NCBI GenBank assembly: GCA_964017195.1
Contig: OZ024896.1
Coordinates: 3,364,487 to 3,428,486, forward strand
Direction of reading: 5' to 3'
Origin: Siderastrea radians
Lineage: Eukaryota; Cnidaria; Anthozoa; Scleractinia; Rhizangiidae
Length of the DNA stretch: 64,000 bases
The translations under genes were made by a program, and so were the position numbers. The notes under the pieces were generated by a model. That model did no database searches. It was not told the origin of the DNA and worked only from the letters and a program-made list of their open reading frames with translations. Position 1 is the stretch's first letter. Every line of letters begins with the position of its first letter. Of the stretch, positions 46,101 to 58,200 are shown piece by piece.

Positions 46101-47120
46101 ATGTCATGTTTATACAACCTGTCGACGAGTTTTACCGTGACCCTAACAACAATATGTTGTATTTCTGGATTCTTGGCCGCTGTAGAAAATGCACTTGTAC
46201 TTTTATCGGTGCAAAAAATTCACTCACTGCGAACAACTGCTCGATACTTCATGACTTCGCTTGCTGCTGCCGAACTTTTCTCAGGAGTAACAGGGAACGC
46301 TTTCTTCTCCTCGTGGTTAATTTTGAACCACTTAGAACACGGAACAAGTGATGTCTTGTGGAAAACCGAGACTGTTGTATGGATGTCTACTACAATATCT
46401 GTAACATATAATTTGGTTAATGTTGCGGTAGATAGATACATCGCGATAACTTCGCCTCTGCAATATTACACGAGAATGAATTCAACACGTTGCTTAGTGT
46501 TAATAGCTTTCGCCTGGATTTCCGCTTTAATTTGCGCTTCGCTAGTGTATTTAGTCCCCGAGAAAGACTTGCCACAAATTTGGATTGCTGGATCCGTTAT
46601 AGCTGTTGTGATCCCCTTTTGCATAATAGCGTTTTGCTACTTCAGCATTTACAGGGCAGCGAAAATTACCCTTCCTGTGCGCAACAACATTACAGACGTC
46701 CAACAAATGGCTGAAAACAGGCGGCAAAGAAAAACGGCTTGTACATTTGGAATAATAACAGGACTGTTTATTGTTGTTTTCACGCCTAGTTTTATTCTCA
46801 ACTGTATCCAGTTATTCAATCCATCACTATATGGCGAGTGGAAAAAAGTGGACTTATGCGGGGGTCCTAGGAGGGAGATATGGATTTGCATAGCTGTTGT
46901 GTCTTATTTCAGCGCAATTTTTGATCCATGGGTATATGTTATTAGAATGCATGATTTTAGAGTTGCTTTAAAAGAATTGCTTCAGTCCTCAAGCCGAGTA
47001 TTAATGCAGCGTAAGTTGGAGAACTGTTGTGAAAGGAGGAATAAGCGCGAGAATAGAATAAAAGATCCACGAGGAATTGACTCACGAGCAAACGAAGAAA
47101 TTTTCGACACCACTCTCTAA
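46101..47120 (+). CDS. Class A (rhodopsin-like) GPCR
   Basis: A single coding exon of 339 residues. Seven hydrophobic segments lie at about 13-37, 48-75, 92-115, 130-152, 160-184, 211-236 and 261-282. Landmarks: N30 in TM1, LAAAE (55-59) in TM2 (Glu where Asp is usual), DRY (111-113), TPS in place of the TM6 CWxP proline block (228-230) and DPWVY (275-279) in place of NPxxY. The motif RMHDFRVALKELL follows TM7, almost as in the neighbour at 42376, so the two look like old tandem paralogues. N-linked sites (NLS) lie near the N terminus. The ATG at 46101 is preferred because the frame upstream has no ATG and a likely splice acceptor abuts it. Ligand unknown. Confidence 0.9.
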   Translation: MSCLYNLSTSFTVTLTTICCISGFLAAVENALVLLSVQKIHSLRTTARYFMTSLAAAELFSGVTGNAFFSSWLILNHLEHGTSDVLWKTETVVWMSTTISVTYNLVNVAVDRYIAITSPLQYYTRMNSTRCLVLIAFAWISALICASLVYLVPEKDLPQIWIAGSVIAVVIPFCIIAFCYFSIYRAAKITLPVRNNITDVQQMAENRRQRKTACTFGIITGLFIVVFTPSFILNCIQLFNPSLYGEWKKVDLCGGPRREIWICIAVVSYFSAIFDPWVYVIRMHDFRVALKELLQSSSRVLMQRKLENCCERRNKRENRIKDPRGIDSRANEEIFDTTL

Positions 47121-48224
47121 TTAGAAGCTGAATCACAGCGTGGACATGTGTCAAGTGCGGGCAAAATTGGAGGAGAAATAACAAACAACCACTTGAATGA
47201 AAGGTGACTGGACCACCTAGATTCTCACTGACAGGGAAGGAACAACGCGAAATGTTTTTCACTAAACCGGCTTGTCAAAGGAAGTAAAAAGGAAGTGGAA
47301 AAGAAAAAGACCTTTGACTGACTTTGGGCGAATACGTTGGGAGGCCTTTTGTTGTACTTGCGGGTTACATGAAATTGCTTTGTAAGTGATCACTGCACGG
47401 TCGCAAACAATCCCTAGAAATGAGTTTTCATTAACGCGCTGAAGACCAATAAGATGGTAGCAAGTCTTCTATCGTTTTCAGTAATTAATCTTGAACCTTT
47501 TGGTTTTTTGTCACCTGTAATGCTTTTGACAAAAGGTACAAGTGCTTTAATTTTGTTTCCAGATTTCATCGTTCACATTTTAATAATCGTTTACGAGATA
47601 CCCATCACAAAAATCCCTTACAAATGATGTGTAAAACGTCTATCGTACAATAAAGAGACCAAAATGGAAAAAGATAAAATAGTTACTAAAGGGGCAAAAC
47701 TAGAAGGGAAGGACCAAGCTGATAAGACTTCTTATTTAGTCAGCAAGATCTTGAGGCAAAAACAGATTGCGAAGCTTTTTTATTTTATTTTTTTTTAAGC
47801 CTATGTCGAGAAAAAATCACTTTTTAGATAGATCTTACGACAAGGTGGTGCTCTATTTGGCAGTAACTTCTTAGTAAGCATGGAAATTATTTTCATCAAT
47901 TTAACCTCTGACATCGCAGCAAATTTGTATGCCCTTGGGAGGAAATTCAACTTTCTAATTTCAACCTCTAGTGGTTTTGATTACGCATACGTAGTAATCA
48001 TATTCGAGTGGTTTTAACAATATAGTCCAGTAGTGAAATTTTTTCTTATATGCAAGAAGCCAGTTTCTGCAGGATCATATCACGGTGATACGCTTCTGGT
48101 TTCCGCTAGTAGTGATGTTAAAAACTAGCATGACTTGTTGCTAAGCAACAATCCTCCCTCAACCCGCGGGCTCAGTCAACTGGAATGAGTAGTTATATAT
48201 TTTTCATCCCATTTTCGTACCGCG
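47121..48224. other. Intergenic, no gene
   Basis: Contains AATAAA at 47649-47654, a possible distal polyadenylation signal of the second GPCR. It also holds GTTGCTAAGCAAC at 48137-48149, a near-palindrome resembling an RFX X-box. Nothing else stands out. Confidence 0.4.
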
Positions 48225-48296
48225 GGTCCCATGGTGTAATGGTTAGCACTCTGGACTTTGAATCCAGCGATCCGAGTTCAAATCTCGGTGGGACCT
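48225..48296 (+). tRNA. tRNA-Gln (anticodon TTG)
   Basis: A full cloverleaf: acceptor GGTCCCA/TGGGACC, a D arm with GGTGTAATGGTTAGCACT, anticodon stem CTGGA/TCCAG around CTTTGAA (anticodon TTG), and T arm CCGAG/TTCAAAT/CTCGG. A T-rich run (eight T at about 48325) follows as polymerase III terminator. No intron and no encoded CCA. Loop sizes are canonical. Confidence 0.96.
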
Positions 48297-48299
48297 TAC

Positions 48300-49287
48300 A
48301 TCACATACAATTTCTTTTCTTCTTTTTTTTTACAGAATTTTTTTAAACTTCTCATAAATTTCATCATCTGCCTGTCCCAATTTGCTGTCAATTTATAGTC
48401 GGATGAATTTAACACTATTCAAGAAGACTGTCATACCATGTACTTATTGCTCGGTCGACGTTATGGCACAAACGCGTTGAGCCGAGAGCGAACGGTCTCA
48501 TCAATATCACTTGTCACTAACCCTGCTTGTCTCAGTCAATAAAATGTTTAATTCTCTGACCAAGCCTTGTTTTCCAGAGCTTTAAATGCTGTTCAGTTTA
48601 ACGTCAAAATTGAAGTGTTATGCATAGGCCGACAACCGTTTCTCTGTTTGTTTGTATTTTAATTTTACAACAACAATAACAATCGCCGCCATCTTCATCA
48701 TCATCATCATCATCATTTCACTGAAATCACATCGGACATCATCCAGGCGTCACAGCCTTTTTCTATTTGACTGTTTATTTACAAAACTCTTTTAGCTCCT
48801 ACTATTATTAACAGCCCACAAATACCGGCGACTGTTGATGCATGCACCAGATTACAACTAACAGACCATCACGTTCCCACACATGGTATTCTCATTTTTC
48901 CTTCATGGACAAGTGGGACAGAAGGTTTCAATATATTTTGTGTTTTTTTTCTAGAATATCAATATCAGCATCCTAATTATTCTTTTGGGAGGCACTTGTG
49001 TTTTTAAAAACATTCAAACTTGTCCACTGGATCTGTTTGTCGCTCAGATGTCCCTTTCACGCATTTCAGTCACTGAAGAAGTCTTGGCTGTACAAGATTG
49101 AGCCCACATTCTTAGATTCAGCGGTAGGTAAAAGGGACCACCGATCTAGCTAAACACGGGGAATCGGTACGAGAGACAATCTTAAAACGCAATTTTGCAA
49201 TGATCGTTCCATTCCAAGAAGCCGAGAAGGTTTCTTCCGTAAGTACGCGACGCTTCTTTTAGGAGAGTGATCCAGTAGCGGCTAAGC
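48300..49287. other. Intergenic / UBE3C 3' flank
   Basis: A (CAT)n run at about 48693-48718. TTTATT at 48774-48779 gives AATAAA on the minus strand about 510 bases after the UBE3C stop codon and may be its polyadenylation signal. No gene seen. Confidence 0.45.
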
Positions 49288-52200
49288 TCAGCTTAGTTCG
49301 AATCCAGCACCAGATTCCACAGCGTATAACAGCTTCTCTCTCATGATTGAATCATCAAGGTATTCTGGGAGTTTCAACAAGTTCATACAGGTACTGGCAG
49401 AGGGAAGCCTATCCTCAGGTCCCGCGCTATGGATACAGAAGGGAGGCTCTAGCTCCTTAGGGAAAAAAAGAGACATCAAAGTTACCAAAACAAATCCATC
49501 AAATTGTTATTGAGAGAGAACAAAAAAATAATAAATAAATAATACATACATGACAAGTTATTTGTTTTTGCTTTGGTCTAACAGGTCAAAGCCAATGTTT
49601 AAAGCCACTAACGAATAAATTTTGTTATGGGGCTAGGAACGTAACGACACTGCCAAAAGATCCATGGGTTCCTTATTGCTCTTGGTTAGTGCTTAATCGG
49701 CGGCCTTAGGCTCACCACTTTAATTTGACTACGTATATGTTGAACAACGTTCGACTTATGCTCCAAACGAAAGCGAGAAAGACCAAAAACGAAAATCCAC
49801 CAAAGTTAACGGGACCATCTTTTTTAGCCAATAAAAAGAAAATATGACAATTCAATGGCATTATCAGCCACTCTTGCGCTCCAAGCGAGGGAAAGTGGTA
49901 CGGTGAATCGGCTCCAATCCTACCTTAAAACCAAGAAGAGGAGGACGCGAACAGCTCGTTACAAACTTCAACAACTGGCGTTTCTGTGTGTCGGTAAACT
50001 GATCTACTACTCGCCAAAACGATATAATGCAAGGATGATCTTCAGTGAAACCGCCTGAAAATTGCACAATAAAGAGAATCATAAGAACAACAACAATAGG
50101 AGCAACAACAACAATAGCAACGACGACGACGACAACAACAACAACAACAACGGCAACAACAGGGACAAGGTTATATTTTAAACAACAACAATAAGTCATG
50201 GGGGTAAGTAACTGACAGTGACTTTCACTTAACACTGGTCAACAACGATGCTACGTAAAAGAAAAGCTGTACCTGAATAATTCGTGTTTCTTCTGAGATC
50301 TTCAAGATCGACGGGAATCAAGGCACCAGAAATGAGAACCTAAAATATAAAATGGGAAGTGGTAAATGAATTTAATGAGACTACAACTTTTATGTGACCA
50401 TATTTTTTTACACTAGCTTGGTAGCTATCAGGCATGCGATTATCCCCAGTTTGATTCCCATGAAATGGCTAAGATTATTGCTACTCCCCTGGATGACATG
50501 CTACTTCATCGCAGAGTAGAGCTAGTTCGCCAGTCTAACGTTCGAAACATCAGCTTTCAATTTCTCTACGGTGGCTGAAATTTGCCTCATCAACTTAGTT
50601 TATAAACCCAAAATTTTGTGTTTCACTTCCCCACCGACGCAGCATCCAGTTTCTTTGGAGACTAATCCCCCTTATTTGTTTATCTCAGGACAGACCACGG
50701 ACGAGATTAAACGAATTACCCTACCTGTAGTTCCTTGTGATCAAACATTCGAAGCCACTCCAAGTTGATAACATCTGATAGTCCCGCCCTGAACGCCTGA
50801 CAGTGACGATGAATCTACAACACATTACAGAGGTTAGAGGAGGCAACTACAATAACTCAAACGTTGGGGGCGGTTATCTGAACAAAACTTCGGAGTAAAT
50901 CGATTTCAGTCTGGCATACCCAAATATGAAAGCCTTCTTTACCATAATTATTGACAAGCAGGAATGTAGCACAAACTACCAGAACGTTTATTTCCTAGAA
51001 GTAAACCACCCGTAGACAGAAGTAAAGGTTTATGTGTTGCCTTAAACCACGGTCTAAGTTAGACTTCGTTTAAATAATCGGCCCTGGGTAAGAAAACATT
51101 TTCCAACAAAATCCGAGTAAAGGGTTTCAGACGAAACTAGGGATGTTCGTCCACTGCACTCCCCCCCCCCCCCCGCCATCTAAGGGGGACAAACTGGAGC
51201 AAAGTAACTGGGTACACAAATATAACCCGAGTACAGCGATTGTGGTCTCAATTCTGCCACGCTCAAACTGTTGACCTTTACATACAATTCATAAACTAAC
51301 CTGTTTATTAAGTCGGTAATCAGCAACGAGATGAATGTAACTAATCCGGTTGCTGTTGGTAACTGGAATATCTCGACCACCTGGCTTTAACTCCACAACC
51401 TGTAAAAATATAATACAACAGTCAGAGAGCGGTGATACATGATTGATTAATTTATAAAGAGCAAACTATATGGCTGAAGAAAAAAAACACAATCAAACAA
51501 ACAAAAACAGAAAGTTACTTCCTGACCAAACTCATTCAAGCGTGTAGACCACTCGTCAAATTTTTGCAACGCGAAAAAAGAAATTACATTACTAACCAAC
51601 GATAATACGAGTGAAATCCACGGTAATTTTGGTCCGATGTGATCATGAAATATCGGTACTTATACTTCCCTGGCAGGGGATGGCCTAGGAACTACTTCTT
51701 CTACGCTTGCTCACTTACCTGGCTCTCTCCGAGATCGTTGTTTACCACCGTAAAGTTGAGCGACAGGTCTTCAACATTTCCGCTGTAGTTTTTGAGAAAC
51801 AATAGGTTTCTAGAAAAGAGAAGAACATAATCAGCATCGAGAAAAACCGAAAAGTTTGGCGACAGGTCTGCGACATTTCCACCGTAGTTTTGGAGAAATG
51901 ATAAGTTCTTAGAAAGGAGAACAACATCAGCTTCCAGAGAAAGACATGCCCCGGGAAAAAGTGTTCTTGCAACGAGAAATCCAGTCCCTGGAATTTAACT
52001 AGTCCCACGATTTTTGATGAAAAATGGTTTAGCGGTGAGTCTAAGGGAGGGGCCCAGAGTGTGAGGAATCTCCCCCCCCCCGCCCCTTTTTGAAATAAAA
52101 TAACCTATTAAAAGGTGATTTTTTAAATAGACGATTTAGGCATCAGTTTTTGGTTGGAGTGGGGTACAGGAGTGGGGAATTTTAGGCGCGATTTCAAATC

Positions 52201-55200
52201 GCCTGTGAACTACTGGAGATCGTCGCTGGTGATTTTACGGCGCTTTCATGGTGATTCCATTGCGATTTAATAACACTGTACAGTTGTGGGAGTAGAGCAC
52301 ATGTGACGTGAGTATAAACAGCTTTTTGCGCACAGCACGTGCATCCACATCGCAACAAGATTACACCAAAAATAGCAGGTAGCTTAAAACTCCATTAACC
52401 CTTTAAGCCTCAGTATCCATATGCATATTCTCCTCACTGTTCTCTATATATTTCTAATGTTACTAGTTGAGAGAATTTGATTAAACATCAACACATTTCA
52501 TGTCTGGTGATCATTTTCTTTATTCTCATGACCAGTATATTTGATCAACTAGTGATAATGTAAGGAGAAATTAGATGCTTGTCACTCTCGGGGCTTAAAG
52601 GGTCAACAATCGAATGTGTGAACGGCACTTCAGATCACCGTACCCGTGTGTGGAAGTTTAGTGTTCAACTAGCCTTGGGGAGTCGGAAAGCTTTTTTTAA
52701 TTAGTAGTTTCATCGTCCTCACAAACTAAATAGCGTTAATGCAATAAATACAGATTATGTTCCTCTGCAGCATCCACAAACGTTCCACACCTGTACATTT
52801 CTGGATCCAGTGACTCAAGGTGATGAATATCCACATCTGTACCGTGTTTACTGAGAAGTTTACACAGGAAAAAGCTGGCAAACGGTAGCTCCACTAACAT
52901 GTTCTCATACAACGCCTGAAAAGAGAAAATGAAAGACAAAACCTTAAGATCCCCAAACTAAAGGACGTTTGATTAAACTTACAGCTCGCCTCAAAGAAAA
53001 CAGACGACTTTAAGAGTGCACCTACGGGAAAATGAAACAAACTATAAAACGAAGGTAAATAAGGCCAAACCTTTCCCAACATTCGTCCAAGAAAATGGTA
53101 GTGTTTCAGATAATCCGTTGCTAAAATAGAAGCCTGTATAAACGAAAAAGGAATGCAGCTGTTAAGAGATAGGGGAAAAAACAGCACACTAGACTGTTCG
53201 CATTTCGAAAACAAGGCCGTTTACACAGGTGATGATTTTGGTAGGGATTTCGAATCGCCTTTGCAAACGATAAATTTCGTTACGATCTTAGGCGACTTGA
53301 TTGTGATTTTGAATTGTTGAGTAGCACTACCCAACAACGGCGTCATTTGAACTTGGACAAGGTGTTAAACACAGCCAGCATGCAAGGCCCCGTCAACAAT
53401 AAAGGGTTTTTGTTTCGAGACAGATACGTTTTCGCCTATCCGCGTCCACAATAAAACGAGCGAAAACGCTCGGCGTAAAAAGAAAGCTTAAGAAAACGGT
53501 TACAAACTGCACGGGGATACTTTAGAAATACGAAACGCTCAAGTTGGTTAATGCATTGTCTTCACTGTGCACGAGTGAAATCGCTTGATTATAACGCATA
53601 AAGGTACTGACGAGAAAAACACGACTACTGAAAACGCTGACGCCGTTCTTCGATCGTTTAGTGTGTAGAAGATAGGCGGAAACGCACAAAACGATACCTG
53701 TTTACAGCATGTTCGTGTGGACAGGTGAAAACGATGCGAAAAAGCATGTGTGGAGGCATATAATTGTTACGGTTTTGAGCAAATAAAAACGGCCTCTGAA
53801 AGTGCATTATAAGTGTGGATGAGGCCTAATACGTACGTACCTGAGGGTTTGGATACAGCAGCCTTTCGTGTGTGGACTTAAAGAATCCAATGTTAGGATC
53901 AAATCCTGCTTTCAGAAGCTGACTTAAAAATTCCCTAAATAATAACAAAATAAAAGAATGAAAGGACGCAGGAAAACCAGGAACCAGCAATCACATTTGA
54001 ATAATGGCAACCGCAAACGCTACTGTCGCAATGAACCAAACCAGCCATAAGTTAACTCACGTGTGGTTTTTGTTCTGGCTTCTGACGTGTCAAATAAGTT
54101 TTTTTGAGAGATGGGATTGGTCTGAACTACGTTTGGGTACAGAGTTGTTACAAAAATAATTATACAACACCAAATAAGTACATAGTTTTTGACATTAAAC
54201 TAAACACTCCAACGTAGCCATTTACACTCGAGAAGTGGTAAGGCAGTCGGTTAAAACATTCCAGAGGGTATGCTCAAAATTAAGTAATTTTAGTTGCTTT
54301 TACGGACTGCTGACAAACAGCAAAACAATAACAAGACTTTGGTCATCCTTAAACTACTGTCATACCTAAAAATCCCGCCCCCATCCACACCAGCTTCTTC
54401 CAGACCTTGGGCATTGACCATACGTACTCGAAGTTTCTGTCTCAAGTTGGGAGCTGTTGGGAAAAACAGTAGTCGCAAACTATGAACAACGTTGAAAGTA
54501 ACTCGAATAAACCACGATGAGTGAAGAAAACAAAGTAGTTACTACTTTCTTCTGTTACATGGTCAATTTGCGGATCATTGCACTATGGAAGTTCAATGCA
54601 ACGGGCAGAAGAGTTGCGAGAGACAATGAGCTGCAACAACCTGAATCCCACAAAGTGCAATTAACTTCTCTTTCCTGTAGTGTCTTGAAACGGTGTTGCA
54701 AAATAATTTGTGTGATTTGTAAATTTGAAGCTTAAGGGCACTACAAATCACGCAAAAAGTTCGCGTTTCTCACAAACTCTTATAATATTCTCACTTATCA
54801 TACCCAGAAATAGCTCGCATGCATACCCAGAGCAAGTGATATTTAAGCCTGTAAAGCCGTCAATGGATTTAGAAGAAACATTTATTTTGTCTTACCCTTA
54901 TCTTCCGTTAGCTGATCAAATGCATCCTGATAGATATAGTTTCTGTTTATAGACACATCAATAGCAGGTCCCATCATGAAGTTATGAAGATCGCCTTGGG
55001 TGTCCGAGCGATTCTTTGCTATGATTCTCTGGAGTAACTAAAGTACAAAACAGTTAATTTTATGATGTGGTAAAAACGATCCGATACACCCCACCCATGG
55101 CCTTTATTCCTTCCATACAGTTTACTCTCGATAACTTGAATCCTTGATATCACCAAGTTCGCGTTGAGTCGAACCGAACTCGATTTCCCCTAAATTTGCT

Positions 55201-58200
55201 CCATGCATTCACCGTATTTTTACCCTGGATCACTCGAACCTCCAAGGAACTCGAAGTAAATTCGTTTCCCCTTTAGGTCTTTTTCCTACTAACTGTATCC
55301 TTGATAACTCGAACATTTGACAAAGTGTTATGAGTTAAACAACCTCTTTTCTCTTTCCTCTCCAAGGGACGGGCAGAGGAGACCTGGGAACGAGGTTGTA
55401 AGTCAGAAATTCTACAACAACAAGTAACATATACTACAACACAAAAATGCGTCTTACAACATGTATGTTTACACATTAAGACTGACAAAACTCGCACTGT
55501 TGGAGCCTTCCCTAGAGAAACATTTAGTGTTTTTGCATTGGCGAATAAGCAGAGGAAACGATGATATGGTGTATTTTTTGCCCAGTAAAGTGAGAGTTTT
55601 AGCTGACGTTTGGATTGGAGAGAACATTGTTTGAATAGAAATAAAGCGCGACCGTATTCTTCAATCATTTTTAAATTTCCCTTGAAGTCTTGAGTTATCG
55701 AGAGTCAAATACATGTCAAACAGTCCAGTCCATCTCTGGCCAGTTTCCGTTTTACAGTGCCGTCCCAGTTGCGTTGTAATTGAACATATGCATTTACATA
55801 AGTACCTTCACTCTGTCTTTAAAAGGAACAACAAAAGGTAGGTGCTGCAAAATGGCCATATTCCGGGCTGTTGTAGACGACATGCCTGGCTCCAAAACAC
55901 CCTCTACGGTGCCTAGATAATAACAAACCAAACAGAAATGAGCCTGTTCCGACAGGAGGAATGAAATTTAAGTAGCAAACGGATCGAGTTCGTGGATAGA
56001 CCCCTTAACTGTGACCATTCAAATGAAAGCTATTATGCAGTACTCCCCTGTGGTGCTGTTTATTATGCTGTACAAGGTGGTTCTAACTTTAGAGTCTGTT
56101 GACGAAATCCTAGAGTGTGGCTATTCAAACAAAAGCTGTTGAGCAGTACTTTCCTGTGGTGCTGTTTATTACGCTGTATAAAGTGGTTCTAACTTTTGAG
56201 TCTGTGTATGAAATCCTAAAGTGTCACCATTCAAATGAAAAGCCACTGAGCAGTACTTTCCTGTGGTGTTGTTTGTTATGCTGTACAAGGTGGTTCTAAC
56301 TTTTGAGTCTGTGTATGAAATCCTAAAGTGTCACCATTCAAATGAAAAGCTACTGGGCAGTACTTTCCAGTGGTGCTGTTTATTATGCTGTACAAGGTGG
56401 TCCTAACTTTTGAGACTGTGAATGAAACCCTAACGTGTGACCATTCAAATGAAATCTATTGAGCAGTATTTTTCTGTGTTGCTGTTTATTATGCTGTAAA
56501 AGGTGGTCCTAACTTTTGAGTCTGTGTATGAAATCCTAAAGTGTGACCATTCAAATGAAAGCTACTGAGCAGTACTTTCCTGTGGTGCTGTTTGTTATGC
56601 TGTACAAGATGGTTCTAACTATTGAGTCTGTGAATGAAATCCTAAAGTGTGACCATTCAAATGAAATCTATTGAGCAGTACTTTCCCGTGGTGTTGTTTA
56701 TTACATGTATGACGGGTGGATTATAGCGGGTGAAATGGCTTTCACTTACCTTCTTCACTGAAAAATCCATCAATTCGCATCTGTTAAAAACGAAGAGAGA
56801 AAAAGATGAATTAAATACATTGCCAAGCAACCTTGCAAACAAGGAAACGATCATCAGACATTGCAGGCCTTTGGTAGAAAAGGTACCACTGATATGAGAA
56901 ATTTTTGCTGCACGCCATCGTAGAGCGTTAAAACACTAAGTTTGGCACGTGACAGCGAGCAGAAATAAAACGTCTCTGGCCTCCAGGACACAGGACAAGT
57001 AGTTGTCCGCAAACGTCACATCAGAATGAAAAGTCTTGGTATCTCACCTGAGTAGGGTCTATGCTGACTTTATGTGAAAGCCAATGACCTTCAGCACAAA
57101 ACTGTCTTCTGGAATCTCTAGAGTGAAACTGTCGAACAAGACTTGTCACATCCTACAACAGGTAAAAACAAAATTGTTCCATTCAGCAGAGAACAACTTG
57201 ATGAAGACACTCTTGCAAGGGAAAGTAATGGAAATCGATCCTGGCGGACAAATGACATCCGTGAGTTTACAGAAATGTTGATCATGCACCAGACTCGCAT
57301 TTGCTTTTTCGCATCAAACAAATTCGCCAAATTTCTTCAAGGAAACCTTTTTCCCTATTAGGAAGAAGTTTGACATTATTGTAAGGAGCAATTCACAAAT
57401 AAATTTTCCCAATATCTAAAAATGTTAATTCTGCGCCACCAATTTTCTGGAAATTTAGAGATGTGTGCGAAGTACAAAAGTATTTGGCCTTCCTTCTAGA
57501 GTTTTGGGGTTCGTTAACTTTTCGGGCCAGCTGATCGCCAGGCTTTCCCTGACATGACCACCACCTGTAGTGCTTTCCACATTCAACTACAGTGTACATT
57601 ACAATTGTGTTCAGTCGACATGTCAAGGTAACAAACCTTTAGAAGCTTGATCCATTTGTGTTTTGGGTAAAACTCGTCTGTTTTCAAGAGTGCAGATTTG
57701 GCTCCAACACTTTTCATAGCAGCGAGGTACTGTCCAGTAAAGGTCGGACTTGTCTCAGGATAAACAATCTCTATAATCCCTATCGCCACATTACAGAGCA
57801 CTGAAGACATGCGTTCGATTTCCTTGAGAGAAAACGGCATAAAGGAACTTCTTTGACCTGGAAAAGAGCGTGAAGAGGCTGCCTAAGTACCAGAGTGCCA
57901 GTATCACAACTTTTTAATATTTTCACTAAGGGAGAGAAAAAAACTTATAACCTCCAACCAAAGAACCATTTAGGAATTGTGCTGACCAAATGGTAGATAA
58001 ACTGACTGACTGACTGACTGACTGACTGACTGACTGACTGACTGACTGACTGACTGACTGACTGACTGACTAATTGACTGATTGAGTGGCTGACTGATTG
58101 AGTGGCTGGCTGACTGGAAGGGTGGATGGCTGAGTGACTAACTGACTGTTTAAATGGCCAACCAACCGACTGACCAACCGACTGACCGACCGAGCGAGGT

